A DNA stretch of 64,000 nucleotides from Paramacrobiotus metropolitanus (Eukaryota > Tardigrada > Eutardigrada > Parachela > Macrobiotidae): assembly GCF_019649055.1 (NCBI RefSeq), contig NW_026570305.1:310001-374000 (forward strand), read 5' to 3'. Below are positions 35,011-46,077 of this stretch, piece after piece. Numbering within the stretch: position 1 is the stretch's first letter; every line of letters begins with the position of its first letter. The notes under the pieces were generated by a model. It searched no databases and was not told where the DNA came from. It saw only the letters and a program-made list of their open reading frames with translations. Position numbers and translations under genes: made by a program.

Positions 35011-38000
35011 CGGGTAACATCGAAGAGCACGGACCACGATGGCGGCTCTTCCCGTCGAAGTCGCCATCACCAGTCCCAGTCAGGACCAAGGAACAACTCT
35101 TGGAAATCCTGAAGGCGACCCCGTCTTCCCTACCACCGGCCGAAGAGAAGCCGAGCCCGTCACGGAAAGTGATGGGAGCGAAAGCCCTGTTCACTCCGGC
35201 CGTCCATAAGAAATTAGTCGGCCAAGCTAAAACGCTGGACCTTCAACGGATACTCTACGAAGCACAACTTCAAGGAGGTATCCGAGATCGGACCATGACG
35301 GAAGAGCAACAGACTCAAATGGCCCAGAAGATCCACGCTACTACCCAGGATAGAGACAAAGTCCTGAGACGGTTGGTGACTCTAAGATGCGGAAAGCAGG
35401 AGTTACGACAACTCCCGCCGGACACGAACATGATCCAGACAATTCAACGTCTCCGCAATCCGAGCATCAACCCGGGTGCTATACCTCGGCCTGGAGAAGA
35501 AGTGACCGAGAAGATTCCGATAACGATGTCGGATAGTAGCGAAGATGAGGAGAATGCGGACAACATCGACTCCGACGACTCTATTCACCGAAAGGCAGCG
35601 GTACCCTCGAAGGGATTCACGCCGAAACGAGGCAGATCGCCGGTAAAACAGATTTCGCCGACTCGATCAGCATCCCAGCCGACTAAGCTGCCAAGTCAAC
35701 CGACGGTGGAGAAACCACTTAGGTTCTCACCTCGGAACACACCTACGAAACCGAAGAAAACCGAGGAGACGATGGACACAACATCCCCTTCGGAAGCGCA
35801 AGTCGGAATTATGGTCGAAACGTCACCACAAAGGGACGAACCGACCTCCGTTCACTCTGGCCCACGTCTCACAATAGACGAGTCTCGAACGAACGAGTCG
35901 ACGACCGAGCCGGTTAACATACCGACTAAACGGAGTACGGCAAAGGAGAAACCACCTCAGGACTCGTCGCGGGAATTTCATGACGACCTAGCCCTACAGC
36001 ACGTAAAGGACTTAACGAGGTCGGAACAGGACGCCTGCATTGACATGGCGTACCCAGAGGATAGGGAACTCTGGCACTCGTTGAGAATCCGACGCGCCAG
36101 TATAGTTGGAAACACCACGGAAGCTCGGCGTGACCACGACCGACTTACTGACAAGATGGCTGACGTTATGAAACGAATGGGAGAACATTACCGGGCGGAA
36201 AGGAGCCGACCTAAAGCCCTACAAGTGGCTACGCCGACCCCACGTAAAGTCACCGCCCCGGAACCCAAGTCAACCAAGAAGACGGTACAACCACCCGTCG
36301 TCAAAATGAAAGTTCCCCCTCCGATTAGACAACCTTCTGTCCAAATCGATGACGATCCGGATACACGGGTCATCAACTCGGCAAACTCCGCGAAATCCCA
36401 CAATTATAAACGGAAGGCCAAGAAGGAAGCAGCAAAACAGCCTGCTAAGCCGCAAGCGACGGAAGTCCAGAAGAAACCAGTTAAGTCGGAAGCCAAGCAG
36501 CCGCATCGGGAACGGAACGCCGGCACAAAGCCGGCTAAGACTTCAGGAGGTCGGCTACGAAACCCACCAAAACCACCGACTCCGCCTGAACAATCTCAGC
36601 CTTCAACATCCAAGCAACAGTCCGATGTAGAATCCGACCAGGCCTCGGACATTGAAGATAAGGATTCAATCTCCGACCACGGAGATGGGGATCCCTATGA
36701 AGGATTTAAAGGCGACATGAAAGAAATGTTTAACCATGGAGCGGACACTGACGAATCCCAGTGGCCAGCTCCAGACGACGCACGCGAGCGTCTTCCGGAC
36801 GAACAGCCGGAGGACCCGGTCGAAACATTAATCCGCACAGTCCGCGTACACGTCGAAGTCGTCCGTAGTATTCGGAGTGCCAAGAAAAGCGGCAGGGACA
36901 TCTACCAATCCCTGGTACAAGACTTGTCGAATAACATACAAGTCGAAGGCGAAACCCGAAAGTGGTTAACGCATCAACTCATGATGCAAATCGTCGCCTG
37001 GACCCTCGACTATGGATTAGCAGTCGCCGTCCACCGACAATGGGGACGGATGGCCGAACTTATCCAACCGGACCTCATCAAGTCACTTAAAAGTGCAGCG
37101 GCGAGGAACGCGGATGACACACCGACTAGAATTGCACGGTGTATCGGATACATTCGGAATCCCCGCGGATCGACCCTGGTCCAGATTGCCCGTGTATACA
37201 ACGTGATGTACATGGACAAGAAGGGGAACATTGACGAAATTATCACGTATAGGATAGGCGAACGAATCGCGCTCCTGGTCGAGCAACATACTCTCCAGAC
37301 GACTAATGCGGAACGCGATGTGCCAGTTCGGTATACCGTGCCAAACTTCATACCGGAACAACATCGGCGCGAATTTAACCTCCGGATGTCTTACGTCAAC
37401 ACGGACAAACCTCCGGCGGACACGGAACCGACTGAAGAATACAGTGACTCCAACGAACAACCGTCGGAAGATGCAGCCCAATTGCTGCATATAGCTCGTA
37501 CGGCTGCACAGTCGTCACAAAGACGAGTCCAAGCCTTGACCCGACCTCGAGCACCGCACGAGCCGACAACATATGTCGGCACGGCATCGGCTCCGGCGGG
37601 ACGAGCAAGCATAGCTAAACCAACTCGGAGTGCGAAGGGACGGTTTATACCGAAGGACGTACAGTCACTTCCACCGTCCTCGCCTATGGAAATTTCGCCG
37701 GAACCAGAAGACTCGACCCAACAGAAGGGAAAGTCGAAGTCGACTAAAACGAAGTCGACTAAGCCGGCTAAGAAGAAGGAACCGAAGTCATCGGAACTAG
37801 TCTCGTCATCTGAGGAAGAAACGGACGATGACGATGACGATGACGACGACGAAGATTTCCGAACACCCGGAAATGGATCGCCGAAGGATGACGACGACGA
37901 CGACGACGGAAACGGTAAACCTCCACCACCGTCGAGCTCGGCACCTCAACAGCAGGCCGAACCGGAGATACCGGCTAAACAACCCGAAGAGAAGGATAGC

Positions 38001-38921
38001 GGCGACAAGGCCGACGACTCCAAGAGTAACGAAGACGATGGCGGAGTATACGTCCCTCGTCAGTACGGTAAACGAGTACCACTGACGCCCGACTCCGACC
38101 ACCAGCCACTTCGCTCGGACTTTCATGAGGATATGATAGAAGTCCTACCAGAAGACATTCCCCCACTGGTCAATGTTAGGTTGAAATATACCGGCATTAA
38201 ATCGGCTTCGAAACCCAAGCCGAGTGTCTCGGAATATGATGCGGGATGGATGTATACATTCGCCGCTTTGAAGGCCTTGGCTACACGTGGACCGAAGTTC
38301 GCCACACCAAGAATCGCCTTCAAACTCCTCCAACACTGGAAGGTAGACGAGACGGGCGATTGGCGACAACTTAGCCAGAACAACGTGCGACACTACTGCG
38401 ACCTAGGATACCACGCAGGGAAGTTGATACGTACATATACCAGCGGAAAGCGGATGTACTACGAGTTCCCACCGGATAAGAAAGACCCGGCTCCTTCAAC
38501 ATATGAAGGATGGATACACGCCATTGAAGCGTGCATGGAAATGTCCTGGCACCCCGACGGACTTACCCGCGGAGAAATACTCCACCCACTCATAGCGCGG
38601 TTCGAGTTCCAGTGGACATCAGCGGAACCGCAGCTGGTCGATCCCAAATACAAGGCCAAACCGGACACGATCGCCGGACGGAAGAAGTACTCTTTGGACG
38701 ACGAACTAGAATTCGTCATATCGAAGGCACTCCACCAGCAAAAATTCGCTACAAATACCGATAAAACCCAAGGCGGTCAACGGTTTATCGCCTTAAACCC
38801 GTCAACCCACCGCTACGGACATCTGCCAAAGGAACGACCCACCTCGGCACAACTGACCGAGCTGGCCGATTCGCACGAAGCCAGTCGGCTCGAGTCGCCA
38901 GAAGTACCCACACGGGAATGA
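34911..38921 (+). CDS. LTR element giant frame of unknown function
   Basis: 1336 codons from an ATG, overlapping the preceding frame by 100 bases. Most is disordered and charged, with Ser/Lys/Pro blocks and an Asp run near residue 980. There are two more ordered stretches: residues ~640-800 (helical, e.g. WLTHQLMMQIVAWTLDYGLA) and ~1100-1250 (e.g. YTFAALKALATRGPKFATPR, then WRQLSQNNVRHYCDLG), which has the look of a small helical DNA- or protein-binding domain. It occupies the place of pol but has no polymerase, RNase H or integrase motif. Confidence 0.6.
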   Translation: MGTPTQSERTPDGRLILQPGGSNSPKFARKPKLTGNIEEHGPRWRLFPSKSPSPVPVRTKEQLLEILKATPSSLPPAEEKPSPSRKVMGAKALFTPAVHKKLVGQAKTLDLQRILYEAQLQGGIRDRTMTEEQQTQMAQKIHATTQDRDKVLRRLVTLRCGKQELRQLPPDTNMIQTIQRLRNPSINPGAIPRPGEEVTEKIPITMSDSSEDEENADNIDSDDSIHRKAAVPSKGFTPKRGRSPVKQISPTRSASQPTKLPSQPTVEKPLRFSPRNTPTKPKKTEETMDTTSPSEAQVGIMVETSPQRDEPTSVHSGPRLTIDESRTNESTTEPVNIPTKRSTAKEKPPQDSSREFHDDLALQHVKDLTRSEQDACIDMAYPEDRELWHSLRIRRASIVGNTTEARRDHDRLTDKMADVMKRMGEHYRAERSRPKALQVATPTPRKVTAPEPKSTKKTVQPPVVKMKVPPPIRQPSVQIDDDPDTRVINSANSAKSHNYKRKAKKEAAKQPAKPQATEVQKKPVKSEAKQPHRERNAGTKPAKTSGGRLRNPPKPPTPPEQSQPSTSKQQSDVESDQASDIEDKDSISDHGDGDPYEGFKGDMKEMFNHGADTDESQWPAPDDARERLPDEQPEDPVETLIRTVRVHVEVVRSIRSAKKSGRDIYQSLVQDLSNNIQVEGETRKWLTHQLMMQIVAWTLDYGLAVAVHRQWGRMAELIQPDLIKSLKSAAARNADDTPTRIARCIGYIRNPRGSTLVQIARVYNVMYMDKKGNIDEIITYRIGERIALLVEQHTLQTTNAERDVPVRYTVPNFIPEQHRREFNLRMSYVNTDKPPADTEPTEEYSDSNEQPSEDAAQLLHIARTAAQSSQRRVQALTRPRAPHEPTTYVGTASAPAGRASIAKPTRSAKGRFIPKDVQSLPPSSPMEISPEPEDSTQQKGKSKSTKTKSTKPAKKKEPKSSELVSSSEEETDDDDDDDDDEDFRTPGNGSPKDDDDDDDGNGKPPPPSSSAPQQQAEPEIPAKQPEEKDSGDKADDSKSNEDDGGVYVPRQYGKRVPLTPDSDHQPLRSDFHEDMIEVLPEDIPPLVNVRLKYTGIKSASKPKPSVSEYDAGWMYTFAALKALATRGPKFATPRIAFKLLQHWKVDETGDWRQLSQNNVRHYCDLGYHAGKLIRTYTSGKRMYYEFPPDKKDPAPSTYEGWIHAIEACMEMSWHPDGLTRGEILHPLIARFEFQWTSAEPQLVDPKYKAKPDTIAGRKKYSLDDELEFVISKALHQQKFATNTDKTQGGQRFIALNPSTHRYGHLPKERPTSAQLTELADSHEASRLESPEVPTRE

Positions 38922-39173
38922 GGAAACGCAGAACGCGTTGGGAGGGAGGCATAACCGACCTTCTCCCAGTGACACCACACAGGCGTCATCGACCAACAGA
39001 AGTCGACCTACCTCATTAGACGACCACAAAGGCGTCTTGGACCAGCTCGAGAACCGACCTGGCCCGACCGTAGTAATTATAGGGTGTAACTCGTAGGATG
39101 CAACCGAGAAACGGTTTGCTGACTTTTGTTTTGACAGAATCGTGCGGAAGAGCCCCGAACGGAAGCCTTCACG

Positions 39174-40142
39174 GTGGACTGCCAACAGTGCATGGATAAC
39201 GCGACGAGGGACAACAACAGAATGCCCTGCGCACTGTGCATCGTATCCTTTACGAATGAACGAATTTCCGGCACCGGAGCGCAACACCGAGCCCAAGCGG
39301 CGGCGCTCTATCTAAACGTTGTCGCTGGCAACTTAAGCGCATACCGGTATCTAGCCGGCAGAGAATACCTCATCAATCAGCTGGAGTCATACGAACAGGA
39401 CAATCTGGCCACAATTCAGCGACAACGAGCTCGCGACCCGAGATGGGAAGAAACTCGACCACCAGTCCTAACAAATAGGCTGTTCGAGTACCGTCAGATG
39501 CTGGACCTGCAACGTCAACTTGAGGACCAGAAGAAGATAAAGGAGGTCGATAGGAAAATCGCCACAATGCGAGTCCATCCACCACCGACCGACTACGAAC
39601 CGGACATAAAGATTCGGGTGCAGACACCCACACAGGGTCCCCCGACAGCTGGAGAACTGATCCCCACTATACGCGACGTCTTCGTCGGAGATCCACACCG
39701 ACCAATGACGGGCGCATCTATAACGATGATGATGAATATGCCGGACGGAACTCAACAGCCAGTTACCTTCACACCGGCAACTCAGGAACAGTTGATGGTA
39801 ATCCCACACAGGGCAACGCCAGTAGTTACACAGGCTCGTCCAACTGTTCCCCAACAGATTCCCCAGCCCGGAAATCGGACTCAACCAGCGGCTCAACAAC
39901 AGCAGCGCCGACCCAGCAAGAACCTTGCAGGATATGATCTTCGACACCGGATCGGCCCAGTTGATCTTCGAGACAGAATCGAAGCGCAACGAGCCGTTAT
40001 CCGGGAAGCTGGAAAGGAGCCAACCAGAGCTCCACCAGGGAAACGAACCGGATCCGGAGAAACGGGAATCGGACTTACGGTCGACTTAACAAATAAGTCG
40101 AAACGTAATTTTCTCCCACCCGAACAGCAGCCGGAAGTTTAA
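39174..40142 (+). CDS. LTR element frame with N-terminal Cys pairs
   Basis: About 322 codons; the frame opens at a non-ATG codon, and the first ATG is a few residues in. The N-terminus has two Cys pairs (CQQC and CALC, 15 residues apart), suggestive of a small zinc site, followed by a helical stretch (YRQMLDLQRQLEDQKKIKEV) and a disordered Pro/Gln/Thr-rich tail. No recognised domain. Confidence 0.5.
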   Translation: MDCQQCMDNATRDNNRMPCALCIVSFTNERISGTGAQHRAQAAALYLNVVAGNLSAYRYLAGREYLINQLESYEQDNLATIQRQRARDPRWEETRPPVLTNRLFEYRQMLDLQRQLEDQKKIKEVDRKIATMRVHPPPTDYEPDIKIRVQTPTQGPPTAGELIPTIRDVFVGDPHRPMTGASITMMMNMPDGTQQPVTFTPATQEQLMVIPHRATPVVTQARPTVPQQIPQPGNRTQPAAQQQQRRPSKNLAGYDLRHRIGPVDLRDRIEAQRAVIREAGKEPTRAPPGKRTGSGETGIGLTVDLTNKSKRNFLPPEQQPEV

Positions 40143-40145
40143 CAA

Positions 40146-41333
40146 GTGGAACCGGCGGCCGAAGTCCAAGCTGAACCAGCAGCTCAACAAGAGCAAATGG
40201 ACGTTGATGTAGCCGACCAGATGGCACAACTACCACAAGTGGAAGTGCCAATCCGAGAAGACCCTCGTTACGACCGCGCCCGACAACAAGGAATCGAGGT
40301 CGTTATGCTACACCCCACGGAACGGACAAACCACATCATGAACGTCATGAATTACGAGGAACGGAACCGACCACAAATTTGGCGGATGGTAGAAAACCTT
40401 CGTCAATTCCTCGTTCGATCCGGATATCAGACGCTGTTTGAGCAGCATCAGTGGCGATCTGACTTCAACATGAACGCGCACACAGCGCCGAATGTTGAAC
40501 ACCCATACACCCGATCGAACGCGTTGCCGTCGATGACCGACCCGGTCTTGCTGAACGTACCACTGTACAACCCGGACGGAACACGCGCGAGCCAACTAGG
40601 AGCTCGGGAATACTCGCATGACGAGTTGGAGAGTATAGCCCAGTTTGTCATCACGGACGCACACCCAGCCTTTGTAATCACCGCGGCTCGGGCAGCACTG
40701 GACTTAACCCAGTATCTTCCAGAAGGAGAAGTCAACATGGCCCAAGACGGAGTCACGGCATTTTTGCAATTCATCTTCGCAGCTCGACTTGGCAATTATT
40801 ACTGCCATTACACATTATACGGACTGTACCAGAACGAGATGATACCAGCGGCTGTGGAGACCCTCGTAGCCCAACTCGGCACACCGATGAGAAGTGTTAT
40901 CCTAGCTGTCTGGATGCGCGACTTGCTGTATACCCACGAACGGTATGCGACAAAGTATGCCTTTCGTGAGGATCACATAGATCCCAGCGACGACGCAACT
41001 CGGTTTATTAGCTGGTACCGTGAAAAGAAGACTCTGCCTAGCGGATTTAACTCGTCGCCCTACGAACCTTGGATGTCGGACGACATAGTACCTGGCGTAC
41101 GACCATATGCGTTGCGACTCCGAAAACAAGCGGCTAAGGAATCGAGGAAGAGCAGAGCGGAGCGCCCAGGCCAAGAAACGGATGAGACCGACGAGATGTC
41201 TCAGCGGAGTGGCCCGGCGACTTGCAAACCAAGGGACCCGAATATACGGCCACATAACCGACCTGGCCCGGACGACGATGAAGAAGAAGATTACTTCGGC
41301 GGCGACAAACTCGTCGAAGTCCCACTCAGTTAA
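40146..41333 (+). CDS. LTR element last large frame, helical protein
   Basis: About 395 codons, opening at a non-ATG codon three bases after the preceding frame. Residues ~60-310 look globular and helical (IWRMVENLRQFLVRSG, ESIAQFVITDAHPAFVITAA, VTAFLQFIFAARLGNYYCHY); the end is basic, then acidic. The layout is somewhat like a viral capsid or structural domain, but I cannot match it to a family. Confidence 0.5.
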   Translation: MEPAAEVQAEPAAQQEQMDVDVADQMAQLPQVEVPIREDPRYDRARQQGIEVVMLHPTERTNHIMNVMNYEERNRPQIWRMVENLRQFLVRSGYQTLFEQHQWRSDFNMNAHTAPNVEHPYTRSNALPSMTDPVLLNVPLYNPDGTRASQLGAREYSHDELESIAQFVITDAHPAFVITAARAALDLTQYLPEGEVNMAQDGVTAFLQFIFAARLGNYYCHYTLYGLYQNEMIPAAVETLVAQLGTPMRSVILAVWMRDLLYTHERYATKYAFREDHIDPSDDATRFISWYREKKTLPSGFNSSPYEPWMSDDIVPGVRPYALRLRKQAAKESRKSRAERPGQETDETDEMSQRSGPATCKPRDPNIRPHNRPGPDDDEEEDYFGGDKLVEVPLS

Positions 41334-44300
41334 GATCGAGTTCCCACAGTGGAACTCGATCCCCCATTGGAATAACTTCAAGGAGGCATTGCCGAGAAAC
41401 GGCACGGTCGAGAACCGACCTTCCGACTGAGAAACAGTCTAGCTGAGAAACAGCGCCGTCGAGAACCGACTTCGGAATGGACACTTTTCTTTAGTTCTTT
41501 TCTGGGAAAATGATCAACCATGTACGCGGCGGACGTCAACGACGACTTTGCCAGAAAGCCGACTACACAGGCCGGCCGGATTCTTTGGTCGGACCCGGAA
41601 ACGCGTGGTCAGACCCGGGTATTTCGGTTCTCTCACCGTACCAGTACGTCCCCCAAGGAATCCCTTGGAACGAACTGGGCAACCGACCCCAGTTCCCCAG
41701 CATGGCAAGAACAGATCGTAACCACATCTGCTAACATAGCAGATCGCCAACCACGTTCTGCGACCATCGGAGCCAACAGAAGCCCCAATCCGCGTTACAT
41801 GGAGCCGACCGACAGTTACATGGTATAGATCACGCCATTAACCACGATCGGCCATGAAGATTACTCCGGCCAACCGACTCCGGAGAAGAAACCGAGAGGA
41901 TTACGCTAACATGGCGCGGAACACGTCGCTGCGCGCGTTCCACGCCATGTTTGCCAAGCACCCGTGGCCAACTTCGGAACCGGGTAGCCGGGCAGCCTTC
42001 ACCATTGTAAACAGCGGAAATCCCTCGGCCGAGTCGCCAACAGTGCAGGAATACTCGGATTTGACTAGGCGTACTTGAGTTGACCACAAAGGCCGACTTT
42101 GTACTTCCCCCATAACTTGGGGACATTGCGGATATAGCTGCATCAGCCGACCACACAGGTCGGTTGTGCAAGCCGACTACACAAATCGGCTTTGGAAACG
42201 ATAGCCACATCGACCATAGCGACCAACAGAAGTCGACTATGGAGAATGGATGGAAGCCGGCAGTAGTTACGTGGCAATTCAACCGGATTCTCCGTTTGAA
42301 TCCAGACCTACAGGCTCTGTACCTGGAGATCAACCGCAGTCTCCCCCGGATGACATCGGGTAAACCAGCCGATTCACCGGTGACCACGACTACGCGCGTC
42401 TCTGAACGTGCTGCCATTCCCTGAAGAGGAACAGCGACGGTGATTTGGATACTGGTGTACCAACGACTCCGCCGCGACCTGCTTCCCCACGTCTCCAATG
42501 GAACATCCTAGGCAGACCGAGTTAGAATACTCGACCTGCACCCCCTCAACGAACCCCAAAGACGATGACCACCTGCCCGCAACAGTACCGGCCAGTCGGT
42601 CTTCGTCAGCGGCAAAGAAAAATTTCCCCGCGGACGTGAGTCGCCTACCCCCAACAGAAGCGGCTAGGCGTCACAGGTTCGCGACAAAACAAAATGGAAG
42701 AATCGGATCTGACGACCTCAGGGACTTGCATGTGCATGAAGTTTAAACCAAAAGAGCTCGACTTCGCAACCGGGGCCACAAAGACCCTTAGTGTTGTAAG
42801 TCAGCACAGTTGCATGATGAAGCGCCAGTCACCCGGCCAACAGATGCCGAAGGAACCTCTACCTCGCAAGACTTGGCGACCCAGAAGCAAGTCATTCGGA
42901 TTGACCGACCTCAACAGTAGCTCGGATCCGACCTGGAGTTCACGTCCGAAATCACAGAAGGAAGGGAGTTGTGCTGCCGAACATCCTTCTGCCAGTCCGA
43001 ACTGACCGTAGGATGTTCCGACACCAAGGACCCGGCCAACTGTAGCCGAACGCACAGAACTCCTAAAGTGAAGTTGACAACCGCCAGATGGAGGTCGGAA
43101 GTAAGCGACAACAGCTCGGAAAACCAACTAGAAGTAGTAAATCGACCTCTCAATGCAAGAACTTACTTTCCCGGCGGATAGACACAAAGTCTATCTGACC
43201 TGGGGAAGTCGGAAAATAACCGACCTCTGAACTCGGATACGGATATCCGACCTCAAACCAAGGTCGGAAGCGACCGCATAGAAGTCGGGATGGTACGACA
43301 ACAAGTCGGCAAAGGTATTTAGAAGTCGAGAACCGACCTCCTAACGCAAAAATCCGACCTTCGGACGGATGGAAACATAGTTCATCCGACCTCCCGAAGT
43401 CGACCATAACCGACCACATGTCGGAAGTCGGCAACTTCATCAACTTGACGGAAGAAGAACGACAACTATCTGCAGTGGACGAATTCGACTTGAAGGAACT
43501 TGTTTAGCCCCACATGGGCATGTCATATGTCATTGCAGGTTAACCCTAGTCGACCACCGGCGGATAGGACGACTGACCTCGACAGAAGGTCGGATAACAA
43601 CGGAACGAATCGGAGGGAAGTCGACTTGATACTTCCGCCGAAGAAACTTATGAATTCCGAGCGGACCTTCGAGCCAGTCCGGCTCGGATAGCCCCAAACC
43701 AGGCTCGTGGTAGCAGATTGAACGGTTGTAACCGACCACTTTTGAACGGAACTGCTGTACATGACGACCACACAGGCCGCATGATTCACATACAGCTTTT
43801 TCCGACCTGGACTTTAGCAAATCGGAACATAGCCGAATTTCCCTCAGCCGCCAGTCGACTTACCGGTAGGCCGACCTTGGTCAAACCGACCTCGGTCCCA
43901 TTCCCCATTCAGAGAGGATGCCTTGGCATTTGCAACTGCAACAGTGCCTCTCAATCCCGAACGGACGGATACGAGTCGGAAGTAAGTATTTAACCGTGCT
44001 TATCCGACCTCGGTGAATGTAACCGGTTACGACGGGTAACCCGGGAACCGATGCCCCGGACCTAATTTACCGGATGAAAGTGGACAGGAGACCCCGTGGA
44101 GACTCAACTGCCCCGTGGACGTCATCTTAGTCGGAATAGGACCCCCGGACCGACTTTTGTATTTTTTTTAGCATTTCTCCTAACAAACGGAATTGTATTT
44201 TTCTAGTTGGATCTCTTTAACAGATCTGTTTTGTAACCCCTTTTGCTCACTGGAATTGTGATTAAACTTTATTTCATACTTTCTTTCGCGCTGCATAAAC

Positions 44301-44598
44301 TTTCATTACATTTTCTTTTCACATTGTTCTCCGAAGCCAACAGAAGCAAGAAGCCAGCCAACAGACGCATCACCGGTCCAACGGAACGCCCGAGCGGCTT
44401 CCGGATTTTTGGCCGTGAGTGGCTTCCACTCATGGGTCCGGAAGTGAACAAGGGACGGTCGACCAGACACCGGACTCCCACTGCCAGAGGACGCGTACCA
44501 GCGACCCCACAATGGGTCCGACTGGAGAGCTGTGCGGTAATGGTGCGGTACCGAGTCGGAGCATCCTTCGCAGGAGCTCGGATTCCCGCCCAGAGGCA
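41334..44598 (+). other. 3' interior of the LTR element, no long frame
   Basis: About 3.3 kb with only short frames, rich in the CCGACC/GGTCGG vocabulary seen throughout the element and in short perfect hairpins (for example 42147-42163 and 43177-43195). A TGAGTGG-CTT-CCACTCA hairpin lies near 44416-44432. No polypurine tract was recognised. Confidence 0.5.
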
Positions 44599-45035
44599 TG
44601 TCAGAGGCCCACGACTGCGCCTGGTGCGTACGGCCCACCATGGACGTACTTGCACTCATGCTTGCCGTTATCGCCTCTCTCGCTGTACGTACGTGTGCTG
44701 CTGCACTGCACTCATATCCGCTGAAGCGGATATACGCGGCGCACACACTGAGCATACTTGCTCTCTCGTCCCTCTCTCGCGGTATGACTCAGCGTTCATA
44801 CGCTCGCGTTGGATTGAGTCCAGTCTGCGCATCATCACACAGCTGATGGCACACAGCACGTGCTTGCCGCCAGTTGCTTCTGACACGCCTTGACGAACGC
44901 TCAAGAGCTCTTCGAGCATTCACTTGCTTGTTTAGCCATCAGTGCTTTGTTTTGCTTTCCCTGCTATTACGCAGCATTGTTCCCTTTATTTGTCAATAAA
45001 GCACACTCGTGATCTCCTCGCGCTTGCCTGTTACA
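44599..45035 (+). repeat. 3' LTR
   Basis: Same 437-bp length, boundaries and content as the 5' LTR, with AATAAA at 44995-45000. It is followed by the target duplication GTCT and then by the interrupted copy B. Confidence 0.9.
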
Positions 45036-45324
45036 GTCTCCTGCTGGGTTTGTACTGTATGTAACTCTTAATAATTTAGAAATCAGCATTGTAAATGTAA
45101 AGCACTAATATTGCAAATATTATACAAATACAATAATTAATTGTGAATTTGTCAGTGGTGACGGCTAAAAGTTCTGTGCATCCAAATTGATACTTCTACT
45201 CGTATGGATAAAATAAATGACCATGTTAGTCTATACATACTGTACTCGTACTGTCGGTCTCCTGCTGCGTAATTGTACTGTATGTAACTTTTAATTAGAA
45301 ATCAGCATTGTAAACAGAAAGCAC
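45036..45324 (+). repeat. Inverted duplication, copy B, second piece
   Basis: Continues the sequence broken off at 25260. The site reads GTCTCCTGCTG in both the interrupted unit and its intact tandem partner at 45259-45269, which shows what the target looked like before the LTR element arrived. The piece ends at the left TIR of the next element. Confidence 0.85.
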
Positions 45325-46077
45325 TACCCGTAAAGACACTTAAGTGGGCCACTATGATAAGTGAATGGGCGACATCCACTTAAGTGGGCCAGCTTCGATT
45401 ATTGTTTTCCCAAGCCGAATGGCTGTCGCCTTTTTGTTTAAGCAGATTCAGAAAAGTTTGCTCTTTTCAGAGTACTTGGAATTTTTAAAATCGGATCACA
45501 CGTTTTTGAGTTATTTGCGTTGTAAAAAACCGATGACGAAAGCACTTAAGCCACGCCACGCGAGCCATTGCACTACAGCAATATGATTTTTGTAACCGCA
45601 ACACATGTGCGGCTGCAGCACTTCTTTATCGCATCACGCCTCAACACCTATGGAGTATGGTAAAATCACTGCATTCACCGCAATACGCGTGCAGTATGGA
45701 ATTCCGAATGGCCGCGAGTTTTGTTGATTTTAAACTTTGATTTCAAATTCTTTGTCTTGAAATCAACGATTACAAATCGATGATTTTCAAACACCATGAT
45801 TTGAAATCAATGATTGCGAATCACTGAGTTCGAGTGATTTCCAAGTCATGATTTTCAACGATTTTCAGTAGCGTGAACTGACATCAATGATTTTCTATCA
45901 TTGATTTAGAATCAATGATTATCAATCGTTGATTTTGTACCACTGATTTTGCTTCAGCAAAGACTGCACTTTACTGATTTTCAATCACTTGATTTAAGTT
46001 CAGTGTTTAAAAATCAACGATCGACAATCAATGATTTCCAATATGTAACCGCCGCCCGTGCACCGAAAGGAGTGACT
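45325..46077 (+). repeat. Left TIR
   Basis: Carries two CACTTAAGTG palindromes (45337-45346 and 45377-45386), each followed by GGCC, exactly 40 bp apart. From about 45720 on it is dense with variants of ATCAATGATT in both orientations, about 30 occurrences of ATCA/TGAT cores. It ends after ATGTAACCGCCG near 46050. Confidence 0.85.

Larger units (their letters stand above)
25257..45039 (+). mobile_element. 19.8-kb LTR retrotransposon, Ty3/gypsy-like gag and protease, no visible RT or integrase
   Basis: Two 437-bp LTRs (25261-25697 and 44599-45035), starting TG and ending CA, bound the element. A 4-bp target duplication GTCT lies at 25257-25260 and 45036-45039. A possible primer-binding site TGGTAAGCAGAATCG follows the 5' LTR directly; I see no clear polypurine tract before the 3' LTR. 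The interior has a ~1.3-kb leader, about 14 kb of large open frames (27007-41333) and ~3.3 kb without long frames. A gag domain and a retropepsin motif place it near Ty3/gypsy. I found no reverse transcriptase, RNase H or integrase, so it is presumably non-autonomous. The LTRs differ at one position that I could see, so the insertion is young. Ends look whole, and the large frames show no obvious breaks. Confidence 0.85.

Noticed and set aside
30059-41333. Reverse transcriptase or integrase in the LTR element
   Set aside because: I looked for YxDD-type, LPFG-type and HHCC/DDE motifs in all listed frames of the element and found none; absence is by eye only.
44560-44598. Polypurine tract before the 3' LTR
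   Set aside because: The sequence directly before TGTCAG is mixed in composition, with no purine run of useful length.
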